DNA of 64,000 nt from DASQPR01 sp963724705. Lineage in GTDB: Bacteria > Actinomycetota > Actinomycetes > Mycobacteriales > Micromonosporaceae. Under the pieces are notes generated by a model, which worked only from the letters and a program-made list of their open reading frames with translations, made no database searches and was not told the origin of the DNA. The position numbers were made by a program, and so were the translations under genes. The stretch spans positions 558,001 to 622,000 of the forward strand of contig CAVRVS010000006.1 in the NCBI GenBank assembly GCA_963724705.1, in the 5' to 3' direction. Positions 53,442 through 62,418 of this stretch are shown here, piece after piece (the first letter of the stretch is position 1; every line of letters begins with the position of its first letter).

Positions 53442-55349
53442 TCAGGTCACGTCGTCCGGCGTCGTGAGGGGCAGCCACACCTGTACGGTCGTGCCCTCAG
53501 CGGGCGGACTGAGCACGGTGATCGTCCCGCCGAGCGCCTCGACGCGGTCGGTGAGCCCGGTCAACCCGGTTCCGCGGGCCGGATCCGCGCCGCCGGTGCC
53601 ATCGTCGCGTACGGTCAGCCGCAGGCGTCCGTCGGCCACGCCGGCACTGATCCATGTCGCCGTCGGTTGCGCGTATTTCGCGGCGTTGGTGAGCGCCTCC
53701 GCGACCACGTAGTAGGACGCGATCTCGACCTGGTCCGGAAGCCGGCCATCGATATCTACGTCGATCTCGACGGGGACTGGCGATCGCCTGGCCAGCGCCT
53801 TGAGCGCGGGTCCCAGACCGCCCTTTGCCAGCAGTGCCGGGTGGATACCGCGGGAGATCTCCCGCAGGTCGTCCAGCGCGGCGACTAAGCCGTCGGCGAT
53901 GTTGGCCAGCTCCGTTCCCAGCTCGGGTGCTGTGTCGGGGATGCTCGCCTGCGCGTTGCGCAGGTCCAGCGTGAGCGACACGAGCCGCTGCTGGGTGCCG
54001 TCGTGCAGGTCACGTTCGATGCGGCGGCGGATGTCGTCGGTGGCCGCGACCACGCGTGCTCGCGACGCCGTAAGGTCGGCCCGCGCCTGCGTGTTGGCGA
54101 TCGCGGTGCCGACGAGGTCGGTGAAGTTGGCCAGGCGCAACTCGGTGCCCGAAGCCAGCGGCTCGTTGGCCATGGAGTACGCGACCATCGCGCCCCACAG
54201 CCGCCCCTCCACCGTGACCGGCGCGCCAACGGCGGAATCGACGCCGTGCTCGTGGAGGACAGCCGCAAGGGGTCCGGGAGCGTCCGCGAAGCTGTCGATC
54301 CGCACCGGCTGCCCGCTACCGCGCACCAGCGCGGCGACGTTGCGTCCGTCCAGGGTGACCCTCGTGCCGGCCGGGATAACGGTCTCCTCGCCCGAACTGG
54401 CGACGACGGTCGCCGTCTCGTCGGCCTCGTAGCGCATCAAGCGGGTGGCGTCCACGCCGAGCAGGCGGGCCACCTCCTCGCTGACCGCGGGGAAGACGTC
54501 CTCCGGCGGCGTTGCCTGAGCGACAAGAGTCGCAACCCGGCGCAGGGCGGCCTGCTCCGCCAGGAGCTGGGCGAGTTCCGACTGGCTGCGCTGCAGCGAG
54601 CTTCCCATACTGTTGAAGGCCCGCTCGAGCACGCCAATCTCAGCGACTCCGGTCGTCGGCATGCGGGTTGATAGGTCGCCGGTCGCCAGCTGTTGAGCCA
54701 TTGCGGACGCCCGGCGGATCGGCCGTACGATCGTCCGGGTCAGGTAGCTGCCGAAGAAACCGATGAGCACCACGGACCCGGCGAGTCCGGCTAGTGCGGC
54801 GACTGTCGCCCGGGTGGCGTTCGCACGCGCGCGATCTTCGCGCTGCACCCCAAGCCTCTGCTCGGTCGATTCCAGGGCGGTGAAGTTGCGCCGGATGTCG
54901 ACGATCAGTGCTCTACCTTCGTCTGCCGTTGCCACGCTACGTGCGACAGGATCGCCGGAGCGTGCTGCGGCGGCAAGCGGGACGGCGTAGCCCTGGATAT
55001 ACGCTTCGCCCTTGCTTTGGATAGTTCGTGCCGTCCTGTTCTGCACGGGGACCTGGGTGAGGTCGACGAGTCGGCTGCTGGCTTGTGGAAAGCTCGCTTC
55101 GGCAGCGAGCGCCGGCTCGAGGAAGCGCTGTTCGTTCGTCAGGATGTAGCCGCGGGTGCCCGTCTCGACATCGACGAGAAGTCGCTCCAGCTGATTCGCG
55201 GTGACCAGGACCTGCTGGGAGTGGCGAGACAGTTGAGCCGATTTGCGCTGGTCGGCGATCGCCAGCATCAGGATGACGAATGCGCCGCTGGTCAGCAACG
55301 CAAGCAGCGCGCTCGCGATGATCATGCGGCTGGTCAGACCGCCGCGCAT
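53442..55349 (-). CDS. CHASE3-HAMP-GAF sensor histidine kinase
   Basis: The 635-residue protein has a first membrane helix (MIIASALLALLTSGAFVILM), an extracellular CHASE3 domain (QVLVTANQLERLLVDVETGT, RGYILTNEQRFLEPALAAEA), a second helix (AALAGLAGSVVLIGFFGSYL), HAMP (RPIRRASAMAQQLATGDLST) and GAF (about 270-410). The kinase core has HisKA_3 in ERDLHDGTQQRLVSLTLDLR and ATPase boxes EALTNAAKYAQPT, RDDGTGGADPARG and GLTDRVEALGG. All motifs are intact. It is divergent from a NarL-type regulator gene 80 bases away, its likely partner. The signal is unknown. Confidence 0.94.
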   Translation of the reverse strand: MRGGLTSRMIIASALLALLTSGAFVILMLAIADQRKSAQLSRHSQQVLVTANQLERLLVDVETGTRGYILTNEQRFLEPALAAEASFPQASSRLVDLTQVPVQNRTARTIQSKGEAYIQGYAVPLAAAARSGDPVARSVATADEGRALIVDIRRNFTALESTEQRLGVQREDRARANATRATVAALAGLAGSVVLIGFFGSYLTRTIVRPIRRASAMAQQLATGDLSTRMPTTGVAEIGVLERAFNSMGSSLQRSQSELAQLLAEQAALRRVATLVAQATPPEDVFPAVSEEVARLLGVDATRLMRYEADETATVVASSGEETVIPAGTRVTLDGRNVAALVRGSGQPVRIDSFADAPGPLAAVLHEHGVDSAVGAPVTVEGRLWGAMVAYSMANEPLASGTELRLANFTDLVGTAIANTQARADLTASRARVVAATDDIRRRIERDLHDGTQQRLVSLTLDLRNAQASIPDTAPELGTELANIADGLVAALDDLREISRGIHPALLAKGGLGPALKALARRSPVPVEIDVDIDGRLPDQVEIASYYVVAEALTNAAKYAQPTATWISAGVADGRLRLTVRDDGTGGADPARGTGLTGLTDRVEALGGTITVLSPPAEGTTVQVWLPLTTPDDVT

Positions 55350-55429
55350 GATGACCTTCCCGAACCCGACCGCGACTCACCCCGACGCAGGCGTGGACCC
55401 GTTACGGTTGCATGGAGGTGGGCAAGCGG

Positions 55430-56119
55430 ATGCAGAACGCGACGCAAAGCCAGCAGGGCCCCTCCGCGGTTCGGATGCGGGTCGTGATCGCGGACGACGA
55501 CGTACTGCTCCGTGAGGGTGTCGCTAGCCTCCTCGAGCGCCACAACTTCGCCGTGATCGGACAGGCCGGTGACGGCGCGGAGCTGCTCGAGCTGGTCCGT
55601 GAGCACGCTCCCGACCTGGTCATCGTCGACATCAGGATGCCACCGACGCACACATCGGAAGGACTGGAGGCGGCTCGCACGATCCGGCAGGAGTCTCCGC
55701 GTACCGCGATCCTGCTGCTCTCCGCGCACGTCGAGATCGAACACGCTATGGAGCTGTTGGCCAGCGGCGACCGGGTGGGCTATCTGCTGAAGAGTCGCGT
55801 GACCGATGTCGACGAGTTCACCGAGACACTGAACCGGGTCGCCAGATCCGGCGCCGCGGTCGATCCCGTGCTGGTGCACGAGCTTATCGCGGCCCGTCGG
55901 CGTGACGACCCGCTGGCCGTGCTGAGCCCGCGTGAGCGCGAGGTGCTCGCGCTGATGGCCGAGGGGCGTTCGAACACGGGAATCGCCCGCCAGCTGTGGG
56001 TTACGGAAGGGACTGTCGAGAAGCACGTGCACAGCATCCTCACCAAGCTGACGCTCCCCGAAACCGACGATGATCACCGGCGGGTGCTCGCAGTGATCAC
56101 TTTTCTCGAGGCGCGTTAG
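55430..56119 (+). CDS. NarL/LuxR-family response regulator
   Basis: The 229-residue protein has a receiver domain (RVVIADDDVLLREGVASLLE; phospho-acceptor Asp in DLVIVDIRMPPTHTSEG; LLSAHVEIEH; LLKSRV) and a LuxR helix-turn-helix (LSPREREVLALMAEGRSNTG, then EGTVEKHVHSILTKLTLPET). The PPTHTSEGL loop after the Asp is typical of one actinobacterial subfamily paired with CHASE3/GAF kinases. ATG 55430 is preceded by GGAGGTGGG; ATG 55412 and 55475 are in-frame alternatives. Confidence 0.94.
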   Translation: MQNATQSQQGPSAVRMRVVIADDDVLLREGVASLLERHNFAVIGQAGDGAELLELVREHAPDLVIVDIRMPPTHTSEGLEAARTIRQESPRTAILLLSAHVEIEHAMELLASGDRVGYLLKSRVTDVDEFTETLNRVARSGAAVDPVLVHELIAARRRDDPLAVLSPREREVLALMAEGRSNTGIARQLWVTEGTVEKHVHSILTKLTLPETDDDHRRVLAVITFLEAR

Positions 56120-56144
56120 CTTCCGGCTCCGACAGGCTATTGTC

Positions 56145-56510
56145 TCAGATCAGGCTGTGGATGGCGCTCGCTGACAGGGACGACTTTCCGAGGAATCCGG
56201 CCGCGGGGCTGGCCGCGATGAATTCCTCGAAGTCCTGTTCGCTGTGGCTGGAGATCAGAATGATCGTGGGCTTGGCGTCACCGAGATCCGAGGCGTTACG
56301 GTCGATGTGTCGTGCCAGATCGAAGCCGCTATCCGGGCCGAGGTCTATGTCCACGAGCACAAGATCTGGTCGCAGCTCGTCGGCTCGCCGAATGGCTTCG
56401 GCGCTTGTCGAAGCGACGCCGACGACTTCGATGCCCTCGCGCTCGAGCAGCCCTCGGGCGGCCTTGAGAAACGGGGCGCTGTCATCGACGATCAAGCAGC
56501 GCAAGCTCAT
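56145..56510 (-). CDS. Stand-alone response regulator receiver
   Basis: The 121-residue product is only a receiver domain: MSLRCLIVDDSAPFLKAARG, phospho-acceptor Asp in DLVLVDIDLGPDSGFDLARH, Ser in ILISSHSEQDFEEF, and Lys in GFLGKSSLSASA. It has no output domain, as in CheY-like proteins or shared phosphate sinks. It converges with the NarL-type regulator gene (25-base gap) and may exchange phosphate with one of the kinases nearby. Confidence 0.93.
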   Translation of the reverse strand: MSLRCLIVDDSAPFLKAARGLLEREGIEVVGVASTSAEAIRRADELRPDLVLVDIDLGPDSGFDLARHIDRNASDLGDAKPTIILISSHSEQDFEEFIAASPAAGFLGKSSLSASAIHSLI

Positions 56511-57151
56511 ACGTTCAAGAATGGCGTCTCGCCGCCGGGCTTCGCATTACGGCTAGCCCTAAGCTTCAGGCGTTACGGCTGGGCCTCACCTTGGGGCCGA
56601 AGCCCTCGAACTCGAGATCCGTAAGTCACCGTGCGACTCGTAGCCAAACCGGTGGCACGGACACGCCACGGTGGGGATGGCCGCCGCCGGCCAGCCACCC
56701 GATGACACGCCGGCGACCGTCAGCGTCGCGGGTCAGATCAAGTCGCGGCGGACGCCCGCCGGTTGGATAGCGCGCTGGCACGGCTCGCCCATTTGGCGAC
56801 GTCATGAAGGCGTTCGCCGCAGCGGTCGGCGCGTGGCAGCCGCCGATCGGGTTCGCCGTTCGACGTGTTCCGGTATCTGGTCGTGCCCGTCCTGTACGGC
56901 AGGCTGAAGCCGGGCGGATCGTGATCCCACGGGACCGAGCCGCAGGGCCTGAGTTGGTCATCGCATTCGCAACCCTGCGCGCCGGGGTGAGCGCCGCGGC
57001 CGAGAGCGCCGATAGGCAACTGTCAGTCGGTGTCGAGCCGAAAGCCGTCGCACGGGGGCTGATCGGCGAATGCCGGCGGTTGACCGGTGGCGCGCCTTGA
57101 ACAGCCGGCGACCGACGAAGTCCCTGAAGGGCACCGATGCCCCTATGTTTG
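56511..57151. other. 641-base stretch without a supported gene
   Basis: A plus-strand frame from ATG 56804 to 57100 is open (MKAFAAAVGAWQPPIGFAVR), but it has no ribosome site or recognised motif. It may be a relic flanking the IS110 fragment. Confidence 0.3.
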
Positions 57152-57838
57152 TCAAGCCGTTCGCAAGGCCTGTTCTGCGGGGTCGAGTTGTGTGATCAGG
57201 TGGTAGATCTCGCGGGCGATGTAGCGCTTGATGCAGCGGATGGCTTCGCGTCGGGTGCGGCCCTGGGCGGTGCGGTGGTCGAGGTAGTCGCGGGTGCGTT
57301 GGTCACTGCGTGCGCGGGTCAGGGCGATGCGGTAGAGGGCGGCATTGGCGCGGCGGTCGCCGCCGCGGTTGAGGCGGCGTCTGCGGGTTTTACCGGTTGA
57401 CGCCTCGATGGGGTTGACGCCGCAGAGGGCGGCGAAGGACGCTTCGGTGTGCAGGCGGTCGGGGTTGTCGCCGGCGGTGACGAGTAGGGCGGAGGCGGTG
57501 TCTGGGCCGATGCCGTGGCGTTGCAACATTTGTGGGGCGTGGGCGTTGAGCACGGCGGTGATGTGGCGTTGTAGTTCGCGTTCTTCTGCGGTGAGGGCTT
57601 GGATGCGGTGGGCCAGGCGGCGCAGCGTGTAGCAGGCTGCGCTGATCGCGTCGGTCGGCGCAGTGTCGGGCAGGGCGGCGCAGTGGCGGATCAGGGCCGT
57701 GCCGGCCAGACCGGTCAGGGTCTCGCGTAGCGCCGGGTCCGCGTTGACGATGACGGCCTTGAGCTGGTTGATCGCGAGTGTGCTGTCGCAGCCGCTGTGT
57801 GCTCTCTTGGTCCCTGCGGATGAGCTTACGAATGGCAA
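57152..57838 (-). mobile_element. IS110-family transposase C-terminal part
   Basis: About 215 residues match the C-terminal Transposase_20 region of IS110/IS1111 proteins: LAINQLKAVIVNADPALRET, a coiled region (IQALTAEERELQRHITAVLN), the helix-hairpin LQRHGIGPDTASALLVTAGD and ASFAALCGVNPIEASTGKTR, then RLNRGGDRRANAALYRIALT. The N-terminal RuvC-like DEDD domain is missing, so the copy is dead. It is directly followed, divergently, by the DUF1345-like gene. Confidence 0.85.
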
Positions 57839-57853
57839 GGCGTTGATGGCCGA

Positions 57854-58546
57854 ATGTCATCGGGCCCGGGTCCAGACACGCAGCCGGCGCGGCCGGACGA
57901 CGACGAACCGGGCGAGCGGTGGTGGCCGGTAGCGCTGGCGATCGTGGTCACCGTTGCTCTCCACGTGGCGCTGCCGGCGAAGTACCGGGTGAATCCCGCA
58001 TGGGTACTTCCCGTCGTGTTGCTGGGGCTGCTGGCTGCCGTGATCATCGGGGACCCTGGACGAATCGACCGCCAGAAACCCTGGCTGCGGATCACCATCG
58101 GCGCCATCATTGCGCTGCTAGCGCTCGCGAACCTGTTCGCCGCCGGCCGTCTTGTCGGCGACATCCTCACCAACAACAAGCTCTACGCAAACAACGCAAC
58201 CGGGCTGCTGGCCACCGGCGGGGTCGTCTGGATCACCAACGTCATCGCCTTCACGCTGTGGTACTGGGATCTCGACCGGGGCGGCGCCGCTGCGCGGGCG
58301 CACCACCCGAACAAGGACCCCGCGTTCGTCTTCCCGGAAATGCAGCACACCGACTTCGTACCCGGCGGTTGGGTGCCGCGTTTCGCCGACTACCTGTCTC
58401 TCGCGTTCTGGACCGCAACCGCGTTCAGCCCCACAGACGTGTCAGCGATCAAACGGTGGGCCAAGCTGCTGATGATCACCGAAGCAGTGGTGTCCCTCCT
58501 GATCGGCCTACTGGTGATCGCCCGCGCGATCAACATATTGACCTAG
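57854..58546 (+). CDS. DUF1345-like membrane protein with ion-channel-type motif
   Basis: The 230-residue protein has a polar N-terminus and about six hydrophobic segments (WWPVALAIVVTVALHVALPA, VLPVVLLGLLAAVIIGDPGR, ITIGAIIALLALANLFAAGR, TGLLATGGVVWITNVIAFTL, YLSLAFWTATAFSPTDVSAI, MITEAVVSLLIGLLVIARAI). The stretch SLAFWTATAFSPTDVSAIKR, followed by a final helix, resembles the pore loop and second helix of two-TM ion channels. DUF1345 proteins have no proven role. The start ATG 57854 faces the IS110 fragment 16 bases away, so its promoter region may have been replaced. Confidence 0.8.
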   Translation: MSSGPGPDTQPARPDDDEPGERWWPVALAIVVTVALHVALPAKYRVNPAWVLPVVLLGLLAAVIIGDPGRIDRQKPWLRITIGAIIALLALANLFAAGRLVGDILTNNKLYANNATGLLATGGVVWITNVIAFTLWYWDLDRGGAAARAHHPNKDPAFVFPEMQHTDFVPGGWVPRFADYLSLAFWTATAFSPTDVSAIKRWAKLLMITEAVVSLLIGLLVIARAINILT

Positions 58547-58604
58547 CAGTTGGAAGCACACGTCGCGATCGCTGCCGATGGCGTACAGAACGGTTCCGGG
58601 GCAG

Positions 58605-58760
58605 TTATACGTGTGTTCGTCGTTGGACGCGGTCCAAAAGCGTGTGCAGGTGGGGAAGCATCTCGGTGACGTACACCTCGGTTTCGGCGCTGCCCGCTTC
58701 GCTGACACTGATGAGCTGATCCAGTAGTTGTTCCTTGCCGGCGACCAGCGGCGCGGGCAT
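58605..58760 (-). CDS. 51-residue small helical protein (copy 1)
   Basis: The minus-strand frame from ATG 58760 to TAA 58605 reads MPAPLVAGKEQLLDQLISVS, then EAGSAETEVYVTEMLPHLHT and LLDRVQRRTHV. It is amphipathic and helical. The frame is closed upstream by a TGA five codons before the ATG. A second copy with conserved codons lies at 60318-60427 and is cut by an IS. The conservation of VYVTEMLxHLHTLLDRxQRRT between copies supports coding; alternatively both are the tail of a longer gene. Function unknown. Confidence 0.5.
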   Translation of the reverse strand: MPAPLVAGKEQLLDQLISVSEAGSAETEVYVTEMLPHLHTLLDRVQRRTHV

Positions 58761-58902
58761 CGGTGCGGCGGTGAATCACTGATGCGAACCACTAAATGAC
58801 TCTGAGCCGCGCTCGAACCGGACGGCCGACCGAGCCTGTAGCCCGACAGTACATGGAAGAACGCCGATCGACATCAGTTCGAAGAGCCCGTAGAAATAGC
58901 GT

Positions 58903-60285
58903 ATGTCGTTGCCACCGCCTCGCACATCGGCCAGCGCTAAAGCCGCTCCGAAGCCGGGTGCAACCGAGCCATTGTTGCTTGCTGGCCGGATCTTCGAGGC
59001 CCGAGCCGAGCTGGCGTTCGCGTTCGCCACCAACCTGTGGTTCGACCCGCGGCTCGCCCTTGCCGCGGCCGAAAGTACCGCGGCCCGCTCGTTCGTATGC
59101 GCGCTCGTCGGTGCCACCGGCCATGCCTGGGTCACTGGTTCATCATCGTCGCTGGTTGCGTGGACCGATGACGAATCGTCGGCGGCCCGGCTGTTCCCCC
59201 GATCGTTGGCCACGTGCGCGATCGAGCATGCGGCCGTGCGGGAAGCCGGAGCTGCTCACGGCTTCGATGTGCGGTCGGTCCGAATCGAGCTGGCCGACCT
59301 GGGCTGCGCCATGGTGGTGGTCGACCTGCGCAGCCGCGGTTCGGGGAAACGCCGCGACCTGACCTCGGACTACCTCGACCAGGTCACCGGTTCGCTCAGA
59401 ACCGCGATCGACTCCCTCGTCACCGCTTTGACGGTGGCCATTGGCGGCGAACGGCTCGACGATTGGCTGGCGCTGCCCGACCGGTCGCTCGTCCAGCTCA
59501 ACCCGCAGCCGCCGGTTCGGGCCGGCCACATCATGTGGGTGGTCAAGACTCTGTTGATCGCGCCGGCCGGCGAGACGGCGGCGATCCGGGTCCGGGAGCA
59601 CGTCGACGCATTGATGGTCGGAACCTTCGATTCCGTCACGGTCCGCCAGTCCACCTACCACGTGGGCAACCTCATCTCGGTCGCTGTAGTTCCGGACGTC
59701 GACGACCGCGACGCGCGGGCGATGCTGGCCGTGGCCGCGGCAATGCACAACTGGTGGACCGGGACCTGGCTGCTGGACGCATTACTTATGGCCATCTTCG
59801 GCCGGTCGGAGGAACTGCTCGACGGGGCGTCCATCGCCACCCTCGACGCCCTCCAGGATGACCTCGCCCGGCTGCGCCGCTTGGCCAGTTCGGTGCCGGC
59901 CCGCATCGACACGTTCCTCTTGGGCACGACCGGCCGCGAGTATGCCATCTGGTCCGCAATCGCGTCGGTCTGGGCCTTGGACCTCAACCTGAACGCGATC
60001 GCGCGAAAGAGCTCCGATCTGGCCATCCTCATCGATTCGGCAGCCGCGGGTGCCCGCCGCCAACGTGACCAGCGCATCGGGTACGTGGTAGCAGTGTTCA
60101 CCGCCGTCAGCGTCGTCGCGAGTGCCCTGGCCATGGCCGCATTCGTCCTGAGCCAGTCCGTACTGGACAAGGAATGGATCGGCCTCCGGGTGAGCATTGC
60201 CGCGGTGTGCTGCGCGGTGGTGGCCGGCTCCTTCGCCCTCGGGTACCGGCAGGCCAAACAGCGTGGCCGCGGCAACCGGACGTGA
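58903..60285 (+). CDS. Membrane-anchored protein of unknown function, 460 residues
   Basis: The protein has a soluble N-terminal part of about 385 residues (LLLAGRIFEARAELAFAFAT, RIELADLGCAMVVVDLRSRG, HNWWTGTWLLDALLMAIFGR, TGREYAIWSAIASVWALDLN) and two C-terminal helices (IGYVVAVFTAVSVVASALAM, then VSIAAVCCAVVAGSFALGYR) with a basic tail. The order, a long cytoplasmic domain followed by a hairpin of two helices, is similar to CorA-like ion transporters, but the GMN motif is absent. I do not recognise the family. It lies between the two copies of the 51-residue gene. Confidence 0.7.
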   Translation: MSLPPPRTSASAKAAPKPGATEPLLLAGRIFEARAELAFAFATNLWFDPRLALAAAESTAARSFVCALVGATGHAWVTGSSSSLVAWTDDESSAARLFPRSLATCAIEHAAVREAGAAHGFDVRSVRIELADLGCAMVVVDLRSRGSGKRRDLTSDYLDQVTGSLRTAIDSLVTALTVAIGGERLDDWLALPDRSLVQLNPQPPVRAGHIMWVVKTLLIAPAGETAAIRVREHVDALMVGTFDSVTVRQSTYHVGNLISVAVVPDVDDRDARAMLAVAAAMHNWWTGTWLLDALLMAIFGRSEELLDGASIATLDALQDDLARLRRLASSVPARIDTFLLGTTGREYAIWSAIASVWALDLNLNAIARKSSDLAILIDSAAAGARRQRDQRIGYVVAVFTAVSVVASALAMAAFVLSQSVLDKEWIGLRVSIAAVCCAVVAGSFALGYRQAKQRGRGNRT

Positions 60286-60317
60286 TGCAAACCGACCGCT
60301 CATCCACACGAACCCCG

Positions 60318-60427
60318 CTACGTCTGTGTTCGTCGTTGGATTCGGTCCAGCAGAGTGTGCAGGTGGCGAAGCATCTCGGTGACGTACACCCGGTTCGGCG
60401 GCGCTGGCTTCTCTGATACTGATGAGC
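60318..60427 (-). pseudogene. 51-residue small protein, copy 2, 5' end removed by an IS
   Basis: The minus strand reads ISVSEKPAPPNRVYVTEMLR, then HLHTLLDRIQRRTQT before TAG 60318. It matches residues 17-51 of the copy at 58605-58760, with synonymous and conservative changes. The match ends exactly at the IS6-like end at 60428, so the first 16 codons were lost when that element inserted or recombined. Confidence 0.65.
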
Positions 60428-61246
60428 GGCTCTGTTGCGTCCGTCGATTGTGGATCGGGCAGGATGGGACGGTGAGGCTCTCAACTCGCCGGCATCCGTT
60501 GCTGCCGCCGCGGTCGGCGTTTGCAGGTTTCCGGTTCCCGTCGGCGGTGATCATGGTGGCGGTGCGCTGGTATCTGCGCTACGGCCTGTCCTACCGCGAC
60601 ATCGAGGAGTTGCTGGCCGAGCGCGGTGTGCAGGTCGATCACGTCACCGTCTACCGCTGGGTACAGCGGTTCACGCCGCTGCTCGCCGATGCGGCCCGGT
60701 TCTGCCGGCACTCCCCTGGTGATCGGTGGTTCGTGGACGAGACCTACGTCAAGGTCAACGGCGTCTGGCGTTACGTCTATCGAGCCGTCGACCAGCACGG
60801 GCAGGTCATCGATGTGCTCGTGTCGAAGCGTCGCGACGGCGATGCCGCGCGCCGGTTCTTCCGACGGGTGTTGACCACGTTGGGGGTGATGCCGGTCGAG
60901 GTGGTCACCGACGCGGCGCCGGTCTATCCGCGGGTGCTCGATGAGCTGGTTCCGGCGGCGTGGCACCACGTGGAACGGTATGCGAACAACCGAATCGAGG
61001 CCGACCACGGCCGGCTCAAACACCGGCTGCGACCCATGCGCGGCCTACGCACCGATCACACCGCGACCGTCATCATCGCCGGGCTTGCGTTCCTGCAGAA
61101 CCTCCGCCGCGGACACTACGAACTCGCCACCGAAACAGCCGGCCTTTTGCGGGTCGCCGCCGCGTTCACCGAACTGGCCTTGGCGATCTGAAACGCAGAC
61201 TCAACAGGGTTCACCACGCTCGACGCCGCGACTATGCAACAGCGCC
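60428..61246 (+). mobile_element. Complete IS6-like element with intact transposase
   Basis: The 819-bp element has imperfect terminal inverted repeats (GGCTCTGTTGCGT at 60428; ATGCAACAGCGCC ending at 61246) and one uninterrupted transposase gene. No 8-base direct repeats flank it. It is the only copy in the window with an open transposase and could mobilise the damaged relatives at 28.9, 36.5 and 42 kb. It disrupts copy 2 of the 51-residue gene on one side and a coding-like fragment on the other. Confidence 0.88.
60472..61191 (+). CDS. IS6-family DDE transposase
   Basis: The 239-residue transposase begins at GTG 60472 (VRLSTRRHPLLPPRSAFAGF). It has the N-terminal helix-turn-helix (RYGLSYRDIEELLAERGVQV, then DHVTVYRWVQRF) and the catalytic triad: Asp in RWFVDETYVKVNG, Asp in VVTDAAPVYPRVL, and Glu in NNRIEADHGRLKHRLRPMRG. 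Length and spacing are those of the IS6/IS26 family, which moves by cointegrate formation and builds direct-repeat-flanked units. TTG or other upstream in-frame starts within the element are possible. Confidence 0.92.
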   Translation: MRLSTRRHPLLPPRSAFAGFRFPSAVIMVAVRWYLRYGLSYRDIEELLAERGVQVDHVTVYRWVQRFTPLLADAARFCRHSPGDRWFVDETYVKVNGVWRYVYRAVDQHGQVIDVLVSKRRDGDAARRFFRRVLTTLGVMPVEVVTDAAPVYPRVLDELVPAAWHHVERYANNRIEADHGRLKHRLRPMRGLRTDHTATVIIAGLAFLQNLRRGHYELATETAGLLRVAAAFTELALAI

Positions 61247-61524
61247 CAAGCAACCATGTCGCGGTCGCCGTCGTCGACTTCCACGGGCGGCTTGGGATCG
61301 AGCGCGGTCGACAATCATTGGTGGCCAGACGATGGGTGGACGCGGCCGCCGAGGTGAGGGACAAGGCGCTCAAGACAGGAGCAGACGGCGTCGATGCCGC
61401 TAGGCACCTCGGTAACGAGAACCTCGACCGGGCCAGATCGGTGACGGGCAAGCTCTCCAGCCGGATCGCCGAGCGAGCGTTCCGTCAGCGCCGGCACGAC
61501 GAGGAACGCGACGAAGAAGGTTAA
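61247..61524 (+). pseudogene. C-terminal fragment of a helical protein cut by the IS
   Basis: The frame entering from the IS end continues VAVAVVDFHGRLGIERGRQS, then WVDAAAEVRDKALKTGADGV, HLGNENLDRARSVTGKLSSR and a charged tail to 61524. The composition (helical, charged) looks coded, but no start remains. I do not recognise the family. Confidence 0.35.
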
Positions 61525-61526
61525 GT

Positions 61527-61735
61527 AGGCGCCGACCGGCGAAAGAGATCAGGATCGTGCTGTCCGTGCTCGCCGGGGAGGTGACGATCGCGGAGGCGGC
61601 CCGCAAAGAGGGCGTCTCGGAGGTCTCGATCTTGAAGTGGCGAAACGAGTTCCTCGACGCCGGCAAACAAGCGCTGACGGTGGGCCGGTCGCTACTGGAT
61701 GCCGGCGTGTCCGGGCCCCTACACCCTCGATGGCG
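61527..61735 (+). mobile_element. IS3-like transposase orfA fragment
   Basis: The plus strand encodes PAKEIRIVLSVLAGEVTIAE, then AARKEGVSEVSILKWRNEFL and DAGKQALTVG, the helix-turn-helix start of an IS3-type OrfA or similar transposase. After about 61690 the match stops, and the frame ends at 61739. It is a small dead piece beside the IS6-like copy. Confidence 0.6.
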
Positions 61736-61947
61736 ATGAGCTGGACTTGGGTCCTAGCCGACGACGCTAACACCTCGCGCATGGCCCTGTATGCCTCCGG
61801 CCGGAGCCCGGCAGTTGGGGCTGGGTGGTTCTGCCAGAGCTAGGAAGACCGCGCCCTGCGAGGCCGTTTCTCCCGGCGGCCGGGCGCGTTCTGGTGAAGA
61901 AGCAGACACGGATCCCGTCGCGGGATCTCCGACGTCAGGGACCGATC

Positions 61948-62418
61948 ATGCCGCTCCCGGCCACGCCACCGACCAACACCACGTCCCCGTTCGCCTCGAT
62001 GCACGGCCACCACACAGCCATCCGGTACCCGGACTTCGAGGCGGCGCGCGCTTTCTGGGTGGATACAATGGACTGGCGCGTGCTGCAGACCTGGCCGTAC
62101 GGCGAACTCACGCTTGCCTACGTCATGCCGCCGAATCAGGACGACTACCATTTGGAGATCCTCGCCGGACCCGGCGCCGCGGCGCAGACGGTCTACGGCG
62201 ACGTCGATGCCTCGCTGGCCGTGAACGGGTTCAACCACGTGTGCCTGTCTGTGGACAGCGTGGACGACACCCTGACCGAGCTTCGCCGACGCGGCGTCGA
62301 CATCGTCAACACGCCCTTCGAGATCGAGGACATCAGCGCCCGGCTCGCGTTCTTCCGCGACCCGTGGGGCAACCTCTTTGAGCTGTCCGAACGCATTAAC
62401 GGCAGCCACAATCACTAG
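61948..62418 (+). CDS. VOC-fold (glyoxalase/dioxygenase superfamily) protein
   Basis: The 156-residue protein shows a two-module VOC fold: HHTAIRYPDFEAARAFWVDT, then VLQTWPYGELTLAYVMPPNQ, YHLEILAGPGAA, NHVCLSVDSVDDTLTELRRR and LAFFRDPWGNLFELSERING. The metal-binding positions typical of the superfamily are present as His in HHTAIRY, Glu in HLEIL, His in FNHVCL and Glu in LFELSE. The reaction cannot be told from sequence alone. AGGGAC precedes ATG 61948. Confidence 0.88.
   Translation: MPLPATPPTNTTSPFASMHGHHTAIRYPDFEAARAFWVDTMDWRVLQTWPYGELTLAYVMPPNQDDYHLEILAGPGAAAQTVYGDVDASLAVNGFNHVCLSVDSVDDTLTELRRRGVDIVNTPFEIEDISARLAFFRDPWGNLFELSERINGSHNH

Noticed and set aside
58903..60285. CorA-type magnesium transporter
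   Set aside because: Two C-terminal helices are present, but the diagnostic GMN motif at the end of the first helix is missing.
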